From Magnolia sinica (taxonomy: Eukaryota > Streptophyta > Magnoliopsida > Magnoliales > Magnoliaceae), in contig NC_080588.1 in the NCBI RefSeq assembly GCF_029962835.1, forward strand, positions 42,391,001-42,455,000: a stretch of 64,000 nt of DNA, in the 5' to 3' direction. A program made the translations under genes and the position numbers. Of this stretch, positions 32,833 through 43,130 are shown piece by piece. Each line of letters begins with the position of its first letter. Position 1 is the stretch's first letter. Below the pieces are notes generated by a model. That model saw only the letters and a list, made by a program, of their open reading frames with translations, had not been told where the DNA came from and made no database searches.

Positions 32833-33239
32833 TTTAGAAAAAAAATTGTAAGTGGATGCCTAATCAATACACATCCAAAGCTAGCTTAATACCCATTTCA
32901 GAAACATGTTTTCCGAAGCCTCAAACTAATTAACCTATACAAAAATGTGTGTAAGGTCTGTATTATAGTCTGTACCGTTCCGTAGGCTTCCACGGCCCTC
33001 CCGATCGAATTTCGGTGATCCACGACCTATAATCGGTGATTGTGCGTGACCTTAAGTCGCATCCCGAAGATCTATATCAGCTCGACTCGAAACTTGTATC
33101 CTAGCGACCGCACCATCGCCACAGTTTCAATGCCACGTCTCACGCGTCGATGAGATACCCAGGCCAGAAGATGTGGGCCCGCTTTCATTTCGAGAAAAAC
33201 ACCGCGAGTGCGAATTCCGAGAGAATCTCTACAACATAT
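32833..33239. other. Unassigned non-coding sequence
   Basis: AT-rich to about 32960, then more GC-rich (with words such as 'cccgatcgaatttcggtgatcc'). It looks like old LTR material, but no terminus, repeat or protein supports an assignment. Confidence 0.3.
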
Positions 33240-33440
33240 CTCATCGATCAATCAATCAATCAAGTACAATCAACCCAACCCATCCCTCTCTCACACAACT
33301 TTATCCAAATTCAACTCTCTCTCTCTCTCTCCACCCATCCCTCTCTCAACCAAAATTCAACCAAGCCCATCCCTCTTCTTACACACTCATCCCTCTCTCC
33401 TTACATCACTCCTCTCTCTCTCTCTCTCTCTCTCATTCCA
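33240..33440 (+). repeat. CT-rich low-complexity region
   Basis: Pyrimidine-rich with CT runs at about 33314-33330 and 33412-33434 and repeated CCATCCCTCTC words. Overlapping open frames in three phases (Ser/Leu/Pro-rich) are by-products of the composition. Confidence 0.8.
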
Positions 33441-33599
33441 AGCAACTCCCAAGAGAGAGCATCCAATGTCCAAGCTTCCCAATTAACCCAAGTGTGGCCC
33501 ACTTTCCCACCCCAATCTCTCATCTCCACCATCCAATCTTCATCATCCACCGTCAAAGGTTGAGCATAGGAGCCAAGGAGTCCAAGGAGCCAAGAAGCT

Positions 33600-34382
33600 T
33601 TGCAATAGGTGGGTGATCCGTCGTTAATTTTTATTTTAAGGGCCCACTTATCGTGGCACCCACTTGATGTATGCATTGTATAAGGGAGGGCCCAATAGTG
33701 GCGGGGTCCCTCCCCTTCACAATTCTCTCTCTCTCTTTTTGTGATGTCTTGTGGCCCACTACAATGCAAGATGATCCTAACCATCCGATTGTGAGGCTCA
33801 CCTTGCTGCCGGTCCGTCTGGACGACCCAAATGAAGGGAAACATAAATATCAGCTTGATACAACGTGGGACCCATCTGTTAGAGGAGCTGGTTACCGCAA
33901 ATGTCAGCAAGTTTGTGGGCCCCAGCTTACATGATGTATATGTTTCATCTACACCATCTACCTTACTGGACGTTGGGACCCACATACACGTGTGGGGTCC
34001 AGCACCGTCCAGCAGGGACGGTGGACTCCACCATGGTGTATGTGTTTTATCAACACCGTCCATCCAGACGGTGGATTCCACGCAGCTCAAGGCTTCTGGA
34101 TTTATTCCAGTAGATGCTGTTGGGGCCAACCGTGATGTATCTATATATCCTAGCCATCCATTTGTCATGGACGTGGGCTCACCCCACACGTGTGGGTGGG
34201 ACCCACCTTGATGTATATGTTACATCCAAACCGTCCATCCAAATGATGGGGACCACCTTAATCTATGTGTTTTACGTCCAGGACGTCTAAGGCCTGGATG
34301 CTGGAGGTCTTTTATATAAAATTAAAAAAATAAAATAATAATATAATATAGTATATAATACATGATACACACACACACACAC

Positions 34383-34414
<32 letters not shown>

Positions 34415-34925
34415 TCTGGTGGGCCCCACATGGGACCCACTTGTTGAGAGAAGTGGATTGGCTGGTGTATCTCACACCACCTATTCAGCTGACGTGAGAC
34501 GTCAGCAAGTTCCGTGGGCCCACCTTATATGTATGTGCTTCATCAGCACCGTCCATCTTGGATGGTGCCATGTATAGCCCCACCATGACGTAGTGTTGTA
34601 TATGCACCATCCGTGCAGTGGCCCATCTTGATGTTTATGTTTATCACACCGTCCATCCATATGTGGAAACCCACTGTGATGTATGTTTTTTATTCCACGC
34701 CATCCATCTGGACAAGTGTGACCCACATGATGGATGTGCTCCATCCAAACCGTCCATCATATGGTGAGCCCATCTTACGGCTTGAGACTAAAAATAAGAC
34801 AGATTTATTTATCAAGTGGACCACACTGCAAAAATCAGTGGTGGGTTGAACGTCCACCACTCCGTCCTTTAGGGATCACAGAGGTTCTGGATCAATGTGA
34901 TATTTGTTTTAACTCTTAGTTTAGG
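33600..34925. repeat. Dispersed 'gtgggcccacc...ccgtccatcc' repeat region
   Basis: A series of phrases of the form 'gtgggacccacc', 'tgatgtatgtgtt' and 'caccgtccatcc' repeats about every 60-90 bp in one orientation. The segment 33650-33760 is the reverse complement of 15180-15300. An AT-rich stretch at 34310-34350 and a microsatellite at 34366-34415 interrupt it. No transposase or other protein is supported, despite open frames of up to 262 codons. Confidence 0.6.
34366..34415 (+). repeat. AC/AT microsatellite
   Basis: About nine AC dinucleotides, then a TATA/TATATA run to about 34415. Confidence 0.85.
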
Positions 34926-34949
34926 CCTTTATACGAGGTCCATTGCGAT

Positions 34950-35504
34950 TTTTCAAGGCCCATTGTGATTGTTCGGGACCCACTTTTATATATGTGTTAC
35001 ATGCACTCTCCATCCATTGTGCCTAGCTCATGGGCCTAAAATTATTTTACATATTATTTCAGGGGTTTAGACCAAAATTTAGCATACCTAAAGATCAAGT
35101 AAACCATACCATAGGAAACAGTTGGAATAATGACTTCCACTGTTGAAACCTTTCTAGGGTCGACGAGGTTGTTTATTTTTCATCCAAACTGTTCATAAGA
35201 TCACAAGACATGGATGAAGGGAAAAAACAAATACAAGCGTCATCCAAAACTTCCATGGCCCCTAAGAAATTTTCAATGGTAAATGTACAATTGACACTGT
35301 TTCCTATGGTGTGATCCATTTGAGGTTTAGATATGCTTCATTTTTAGGCTCAAGTCCTTAAATTATCTGTTAAAATGGATGGACGGAGTTGTTTAAATAC
35401 ATAAATCACGGGGGACCCCACATAGTTTACTTAGTATGCTTAGCGTACCGAGTTACTCAATACGCAATCCTCTTCCCACAACGAAATCGGATTGAGTACT
35501 GATT
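34950..35504 (+). repeat. First unit of the foldback satellite, left of the Gypsy insertion
   Basis: Contains the full order of array phrases: 'ttttacatattattt', 'accataggaaacagttgg', 'tttcctatggtgtgatcc', 'ttaggctcaagtcc', 'ggaccccacatagtttac', then the linker up to 'ggattgagtactga'. The linker is cut by the Gypsy LTR at 35505. Its left side is more diverged than internal units, as expected for an array edge. Confidence 0.85.
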
Positions 35505-38120
35505 TGTGATCAGGGTCAAATATTGCATATCAGACCCCAGTAATTGCCTAAATTGACGTACATGATGAGGCTTAATAGAGTGTTTTACTCGTGTTTTTAT
35601 TACAGGATGAAATCAGGAGTGTGTATTGAAAATTGATGTTAAAGGCATGGATTTTATGATCCAAAGTCTCCAGAGCAAGGCACGCACCCCAGAGAACTAA
35701 GATTGAAGAATTTATATGCCAGGGACCCGAGGAAATCAAGCCGTTCACATTAAAAAGGCCCGAAAATGGTCCAGAATGCAAGATCACATGGTTCCCGCCA
35801 TCCGATTGACTCGAAACTTCATATATAGCCTGGATGCCATAAATAAACCGTACATATTAAATTTCAACCATTGGATATCTCGAGAAGTGGGCCAACGGAC
35901 AGATCAGCCCATTAATCTCCAATTTTAGGTCCGCTTACAATCTGTATATACTTCAAAATTGACCCAGACGGTTTGAATAAGATGTGAAACAGGATGGATG
36001 GATTAGATTTCTCTACAGCATCGTAGTGGACCCCGCATGGGTGGCGTGTGTATTGAAGACACGTGTAGCCGCGCCGCACCCGACCACTAAAACCCGTCAA
36101 AGTCGGTTTGACCGACCGTCTTCAGCAAAAACGGCAACTGCCGTTACAGCGTTCGCATAGGCGTTGATCGGTTGCAGTTGTGGGCCCCACCCATCGTCCG
36201 TACGGTTGATCCCGCGATATTATCATCACCTAGATGTCCGTTTGGTTCCATGCATGTGTACGGACGTTGACTGCTGAAAAACGCAGAATGGACGGTGAGT
36301 TCAAAACTCTGTGGGCCACCGCAACTCTAACTCGAAATTGGGCATTCCTAGCCATTTTTTCATCCTCCATGCAATGGACGGAGTGGATTATTGAAATAAT
36401 TATCAAAATGGGTCCCACCATTGCCACGGAAGTTGTTTTCGCGTCCGCGTAGCGTCTTCCGCTGGCCGTTTTTGCGAAGGATTGTGGGCCCTGTACGTCA
36501 CCCATACGGCCGATCCGAGTCATCCATCGTGTAGATGGGTAGCGCCGCAACGGGCTTAAAGGCGTTTTTTACGGACCGCTGTGGGCCCCACCGGTAACAC
36601 GTACGGCCGATCCGAGCCGTCCATCATGTAGATGGGTTCGAGAACTACAAAACCATGCGATATTCCACTCCCATGCGGACACACGTGTGCGGTACAGAGG
36701 CCCCATGACGTCCAGAATGAAAACAACATGATTCCTTCTTTGGGCCGCGTCCACGCAAGTTCAAAACCATCCATCTTTGAACGAAATTTCGTCCTCTATC
36801 CAATGGACGGGGTAGATTTCCACGAAAACGCTGATGTGGGGCCCACCGAGCATCGCGGCGCCGGACGTGCGAAGGCTTACGCACGTCCGCGAAGAGCTGA
36901 CTTCCGGGCGGTTGTGGCCCACCATCTTCGAACAGATGGAAGATCTGATCCGTCCATCGTGTAGAGGGTGTCGAGAGCTTCAAAACCATGTTGATATTCC
37001 TCGCCCATGCGTACACACGTGTGCGGTGCAGAGGCCAAAAGTAGACTGCCCCGGGACGTTCAAAACTGATCTTTTTGTATTTTCTTCTCTGGGCCGCACT
37101 AATGGACCTTCAAAACCACCTATTCTTGACTGAAATTTCGTCCTGAATCCAATGGACGGGGTAGATCTTTCAGAAAATGCCTCTGTGGGGCCCACCGATC
37201 ACGGCTGCGAAAAATTGCACTTCGAGTCCTTCTACGACTCTGCCACCGACCCCAGCCATCCAGCAGCTATAGAAGGGGAGTTTTGGACGTGGGAAAGTCA
37301 TTCAGAACCAGGGGATTCCAGATCTGGAGCAAGGAAGAGAAGAAAGAGAAGAAAGAGAAGAAAGAAGAGAGAGATCGATTGGTTTGGTGTTTAATTTTTA
37401 TGAATTTTATTTAATATTTTTCATGAATTTTATGGGTCACTAATCTCTCAACTAGGGCTGAGATGAAGCCCCTAATTTGATTAGCTCTTGTATTGGTTGA
37501 TTTACTTTGAATTTCAATTAATTTGTTTCTTTCTTTAAGTGGGCTTTATGGGTTTAAATTCTATACTTCTCCATCTATGAACTTGACCAAAGTATATATA
37601 TATGGATGTTGTTTGGATGCTTATTATAGGTACTTGTGTCTGATCAGGAACAGGTTTCCTATAGAGGAAGAAACAGGATGCTTTAATGAATTGTACATCC
37701 CTTATGCCCGACCAAGGATATGGGATATGTCATTCATGGCATTGCTTAAAGGAATTAGACAGTTTGTATGCCCAATTAAGGACACAGATTGTGCTTTCTC
37801 TATTAAAGTGGTATCAAACTAGATCAAGGTGAATCAACAGACAAAACAAGGGTTAGGATAATTAGGGGTGGATTCGAAAGTCCTAGTGCTCTCTCTCTGA
37901 TTGAATTTTCTTCCCTGTTCTTAATTAATTATTTTTCATAAAATTGTGCTTAGTAATTCATTCCATTATTTGTTGGATTAGTTAAGGAGAATCATAGATT
38001 TGAATTGTGACGACCAGTCCTCGTGGGAACGATCTCGTAATACGTACCGTATCTACATCTGATTCGTATACTTGCGAGTTTAAAAATCATTTAAATCATG
38101 TTGGTTTAAATAAAACATCA
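35505..38120 (+). repeat. 5' LTR of the Gypsy element
   Basis: Starts TGTGATCAGGGTC and ends ...ACATCA six bases before the PBS. The middle (about 36000-37260) is GC- and CpG-rich, with three diverged tandem modules marked by 'caatggacgg(a/g)gt(a/g)ga' at about 36373, 36804 and 37150. The palindrome CACACGTGTG occurs at 36670 and 37012. The last 700 bp are AT-rich. Open frames in the GC-rich part are not convincing genes. It differs from the 3' LTR by small changes and one unmatched patch (36212-36284). Confidence 0.9.
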
Positions 38121-38126
38121 AGTTTT

Positions 38127-38144
38127 TGGCGCCGCTGCCGGGGA
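38127..38144 (+). other. Primer-binding site, tRNA-Asp type
   Basis: TGGCGCCGCTGCCGGGGA matches the complement of the 3' end of plant tRNA-Asp at 17 of 18 positions (the usual form has GTTGCC). Confidence 0.9.
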
Positions 38145-38916
38145 CTGTTTCGGTCCAATTGGATTTAGGATTCTCTCTTATCATAATTCATAGTCTTAGG
38201 TTTTTTTTTACTAACTTTAGGTTAAATTTTTTTAGAAACTAACCTATTTCCTGTTTTGTAGGGACCTGACATAAACTACTAATTTGGTAATCTCTTTCCA
38301 AATTTTCTATTTTCTTCTAATATCTATTTTTAAAATTAAGGTTTTATTTTTTATTTTTTTAGGAAGTTTCTATTTCTAGGCTATTTTATTTTTTTTATTT
38401 TTAGAAATTTCCTATTTTCTAATTCTAGATTCTGATTCTTCTTTCAAGTAACTTTCTATCTTCTAGTTTAGGTTTTATTATTTTTAGAAGAGTCTTTAGG
38501 TTTTATTTTTATTTTTAGAAAGTTTCTCTCTTATTTTCTAATTTCCTATTTTTTAGGAATTTTTCCTTTTTAGAAACTAACTTAGTTTTTTTTATTTCTA
38601 AGATTACAAACTTTCTTTTTTAGAAATTAACCATTGCTTAGGATTTTTTTTCTAGCATTATTTTAGTGAATTTAATTTATTTTTGTTTTCTTTTTGTTTA
38701 CAGGAATTAAGGAAGGAAGCTGCTAACATTGTCTTCAAAAGGAGGAGCTCTCTATTCTTCAGACATCAATCATCTCCTTTCCCGGGTTCTTTCTTCCCAT
38801 TCTTATTTACATAGTTTTAACTTGTTTTAGAATCTCATAGTTTCTAGGTCTAGTTTTATTTCTCTTAGGTTGCTTCTTTGTTTAATTTTCTTTCTTACAT
38901 TGCAATAACATAGTTT
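38145..38916 (+). other. T-rich untranslated leader of the Gypsy element
   Basis: About 770 bp between PBS and gag, dominated by repeated 'ttttatttttttag' and 'tttctattttc' words. No coding potential. Strong strand asymmetry (T over A) on the plus strand. Confidence 0.7.
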
Positions 38917-40800
38917 ATGCTAGGACGTAGGTCTCTGAATTTAGAACTAGCACCGTTTGATCCTGAGATTGAAAGAACAATTCGTGAAAGATTGAGAAAT
39001 AATCCTGTTGAAATGGCGAATGAGACTGAAGTTAAAGCTCTCAAAGATTATTCAGCTCCTGTCCAATTTAATGCGCCTTCATGCATAGTGTTGCCAACTA
39101 CTACGGCAGCACACTTTGAACTTAAACCTGGAGTCATACAATTGTTGCCATCCTTTTATGGATTGGACAAGGAGGACCCATATCATCATGTGAAAGAATT
39201 CTTAAACATTTGCTCCACCTTTAAGTTCCAAAACTTCTCAGACGATTCGATCCGCCTACGCCTGTTTCCTTTTTCTTTGAAGGATAAGGCGAAAGCATGG
39301 TTGAATTCTCTAGAAGTTGGATCTATCACTACATGGGACCAACTGTCTAAGAAGTTCTTAAACAAGTTCTTCCCCGTTCATAAAACCAATGCCCTCCGTA
39401 GAGAAATTACTAACTTCACACAAAAAGAGGGCGAGCACTTTCATGAATGTTGGGAAAGATGGAAGGACTTGCTTCTTAAATGTCCTCACCATGGTTTTGA
39501 GAAATGGCAACAAGTTCAATACTTCTATGACGGTCTGACACCACAGAACCGTCGCATGGTTGATGCCACCAGTGGAGGGTCATTCATGACCAAAAGTGAT
39601 GTCGAAGCGTGGAACTTCTTTGAAACCTTGTGCGAAAATTCCCAAAATGGGATTATTCAAATAGAGGTGACAAAAGTCCCCAACCCCCAAAGAGAGGTGG
39701 TATATATGAGATAGGAGTCATACCAGAGTTGAGCGCCAAGCGTGATAACCTGACAAAGAAAGTTGATGCTCTGGTATTAAATAATGGACCACCACAAACC
39801 GCTCAAGTCGAGGCATATGCCACATGTTCTAGTCCTGCCCATCCTATGCAGTCTTGTCCATCTGGTGCAGCATTCCCAGAACTTCTCTCTGAACAAGTTC
39901 ATGCTATGAACACTTTTCAAAAATCTGGGAATGATCCTTACTCGAACACATACAACCCCGGGTGGGCTAGACATCCAAATTTCTCTTGGGCAAAAGGACC
40001 ACAACAAGGAGGACCATCTGAAAATCCTCCCATGCAACCGCACCTCCAAGTTGGCAGTCAACAACCTCAACAGTTTCCACAATATCAACAATTGCCTACA
40101 CAATCAAGGAAACCATCTCTTGAGGATACACTCCATCTTTTCATGCGGAGTTCTCTCCAATTCCAAAAAGACACCCGAACAAACCTTACTGGCCAACCAG
40201 GAAAGCTTACATGCAAATGCACAATCCATTGCCAAGCTAGAAGTACAAATGGGTCAACTAGCTGCCACATTGAGTGAGAGAGAGAAGGGCAAGTTCCCTA
40301 GCCAACCCGAGGCTAATCCAAAGGGACAGTATGAGATTGGCTCTAATTCCAACCAAGGGCAATATCATGAACAGGCCAAATCGATCACTACCCTTAGGTC
40401 AAGCGAGCAGATTGATAACAGAATAGAGATGCCTGGGGATGAATCAAATTCTAAAACAGAAGATCTGAAGCAGAGAGCCATACCAATGCATCCAAAGTCC
40501 AAAAGCTCTCTGACTCTCCAAGAGCCATTAATGTGCCACCTTATGTGCCCAAAGCACCCTTTCCTCAACGTCTTGGCACCAATAAAGAAAAGAAATAACT
40601 ATGATGAAATCTTGGATGTGTTTCAAAAAGTGCAAGTCAACATCCCGTTGCTTGACGCTATCAAGCAAGTCCCTGCTTACGCTAAGTTTCTTAAAGATTT
40701 ATGCACTCAAAAGCGTAAGCAAAATGTTCATAAGAAAGTCTTCCTTGCAGAGCAGCTCAACTCCATGATTCAACATAACACCCCTCCTAAATTTAGGGAT
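38917..40800 (+). pseudogene. Gypsy gag
   Basis: Structural protein. ATG at 38917 (MLGRRSLNLELAPFDPEIER). The capsid-type gag domain includes GVIQLLPSFYGLDKEDPYHH, IRLRLFPFSLKDKAKAWLNS, WDQLSKKFLNKFFPVHKTNA, REITNFTQKEGE and FYDGLTPQNRRMVDATSGGS. After a shift near 39700 it continues in a second frame (AKRDNLTKKVDALV and a knuckle-like CSSPAHPMQSC near 39827). After another near 40150 a third frame (AKLEVQMGQLAATLSERE) runs on toward the protease. It is one of the better preserved proteins here. The end is approximate because gag and protease are one polyprotein. Confidence 0.9.
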
Positions 40801-41731
40801 CCAGGAGCTCCCACCATTTCTTGCGGCATAGGAGATCATAAGATCGGGAAGGCCTTACTTGATTTAGGGGCGAGCGTCAATTTGTTACCATACACGTGAT
40901 GGGAACCATAGGACTTGGTGAGTTGAAACCGACTAAGGTAACATTACAACTAGCCGATAGATCTATCAAGGTGCCCCAGGGTGTTATTGAAGATGTGTTA
41001 ATCCAGGTTGATAAATTTTATTTTCCAGTGGATTTCATAGTTATAGATACTCAGCCTGTCCAGAATCTTCATAGTCAGATCCCAGTCATTTTGGGTCGTC
41101 CATTTTTGGCCACATCTAATGCTATTATCAATTGCGGAATGGATTTATGAAAAAGTCCTTTGGTAACAAGAATATAAAACTCAATGTTTTTAATGAAGTA
41201 CAACAACACTCAGAATTGGATGACATAATTGAATTCAACATGATCGAGAGCCTTGTGCAGGACTCCTACCGTACAACTATTGAAGATCCTCTTGAGACAT
41301 GCTTAGCACAATCGGGCATGGATTTTGACATTGATAGTCCCATCCATGAAGTCAATGCATTGCTCGACTCTACTCCTATATTGGAGACTGAAAAATGGAG
41401 AGCGAAAGTGGAACCTCTTCATCCCTCTGAGACTCTTCCTGACAGCATAGTTTGTAACTCTGAGAAGACAAAGGCGAGCAGGCTGCTTAATGTTCTTAGA
41501 GCATATAAGGCGGCAATTGAACGGAAGATAGAAAAAATCCAGGGAGTATGCCCCACTGTATGGATGGATCATGCTGTGGTAATATCGCATAACATGCAAA
41601 GGAAGCGTGATCCTAACATAGAAGAAGTCGTTCGAGCAGAAGTCCTTAAATTATTTGACGACAGTGTCAGTTGCCTTATTTCAGATAGCACAGTTCATGG
41701 GAACTCACATCACTTGTCTGGGATCGGTTAA
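40801..41731 (+). pseudogene. Gypsy protease and start of reverse transcriptase, then deletion
   Basis: Protease active site ALLDLGASVNLLPYT near 40853-40897 (DLGAS for the usual DSGAS/DLGAS of plant Gypsy). A frame change follows, then LGELKPTKVTLQLADRS and IPVILGRPFLATSNAII (about 41080-41130). The RT N-terminal part reads LNVLRAYKAAIERKIEKIQG and EEVVRAEVLKLFDDSV (41490-41670). After LISDS near 41690 the next RT blocks are missing. The YxDD motif, RNase H and integrase are all absent. The break lies between 41690 and 41740. Confidence 0.85.
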
Positions 41732-43120
41732 TGAAAGTGTTAAGGTAATTTCTTTGGCGGACCCTGGTTATAAAGATTATTTCATTCATGGTCCGTTCTT
41801 GTCTGGCTGAAGACGTTAAACTTAGCGCTCATGGGAGGCAACCCAGCCTTTTGCTTTATTGTATTGCTTTTTATTTCATTCATTTTCATTTTTCTTAGTT
41901 AGTTACTTCAATGTTTGTGGGTAACATTTGCAAACCCTCACGAGACTACAACTCGTCCACTAGGGGTAACCTAGGGGTTTAAAGGCTTGTTGCATGCGCT
42001 AAATGCAATCGAGAGCACCTGCGAAAGTGGTATAGGTAGGATCTTCTTTTGTTTTTCTTTTTGTTATTTTTGCTTATGTTGATTTCTCTCTTGTGCTAAC
42101 TCGCTTTTACGTTGAAATTTTTCACAAATTTTGAGAAAGCTTCTTGATTCTCCATCCAGGTATTATCTTTTCATCACTCCTCTTTTATTCTCGTTGTCCC
42201 ATGTGCATTGCTTGTTTATTTCTTTTACATTGAGGACAATGTCGATTTTAGGTTGGGGGTGGGAGATTAGGTTACCTAATCAGTATTTTCTTGGTCTTGA
42301 GCAAAATTTGTGAAAATTTTAAAATTTTTACTGAATTTCTATTGAATTCAAAGTGATTTTGAAGGATAGTTGTGATTTTAACATTATAAGATACATGATG
42401 TTGGTAACTAATGACTCTTAGATTTGGCCATCTGCTTGATTTCACAGTCAATTTTGAATTGTTAATCCATGATTAGACGTTGTAAACATTGATTGAGTCA
42501 TGATTTCACATATCACATCTCGCTTGCACATTAAGTTTTGGTTCGATAACTGAATGATTAACTTGGTAAAAAGAAGAATTAAAAGGCTAAGTCACATAAT
42601 CTTCACCATAGGTTTGCTCCCTATAGGTGTAGATTTGATTCTCCATAGTTGACTTATAAAAAAATGAGGCGACGAGTTTTCGCCATAGGTTTGCTCCCTA
42701 TAGGTAAGAATTTGATTCCCTTCCTTGGTGTACTGTTCATAAAGAAAATAAAAAAAAATAAAAAAAAATAAAAAAAAAAAATTTCTAAAATGCTAGTGTT
42801 GGTTGTCAGGAATTCTGTTGTTAATTATCAATTTTAGCAGGAAATTCATTATTGGAACTCTTAATGACTGTAAGCTGAGATTATACTATACACCTGTGGA
42901 ACTCAATGTTTAGGAATGTTCTAATTAATGGATTAATATGTTGAACTTGATTATGAAGTCTACTGTGAGCTTGATTTCAGGAGAAAATTCTACTTACCAT
43001 TCATGAATCTTAGAATTTTCACATCTCAACTGTCTGTTCACAAGTTACTTGAGTTACAGGAATCATCTTTTATTTCTAAAATTATTTTTCGCATGTTTTG
43101 CTCGGGACTAGCAAAATGCT
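41732..43120 (+). other. 3' non-coding region of the Gypsy element
   Basis: Holds 'cgttaaacttagcgctcatg' and 'ggaggcaaccca' (41806-41846), phrases usual after the integrase in this group, and a second G-rich tract 'aggttgggggtggga' (about 42250). A short direct repeat 'ccataggtttgctccctata' occurs at about 42605 and 42682. There is an A-rich stretch at 42745-42780. No protein is supported. Confidence 0.7.
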
Positions 43121-43130
43121 GGTTGGGGGT
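43121..43130 (+). other. Polypurine tract of the Gypsy element
   Basis: GGTTGGGGGT directly before the 3' LTR (TGTGATC at 43131). G-rich with interrupting T, as in related plant Gypsy elements. Confidence 0.7.

Noticed and set aside
33150..33616. Three overlapping Ser/Leu/Pro-rich frames
   Set aside because: They are produced by a CT-rich low-complexity region read in three phases.
33401..34189. 262-codon open frame on the minus strand
   Set aside because: It lies in dispersed non-coding repeats, has Trp/Thr/Pro-rich composition dictated by 'gtgggcccacc' phrases, overlaps other open frames and resembles no family.
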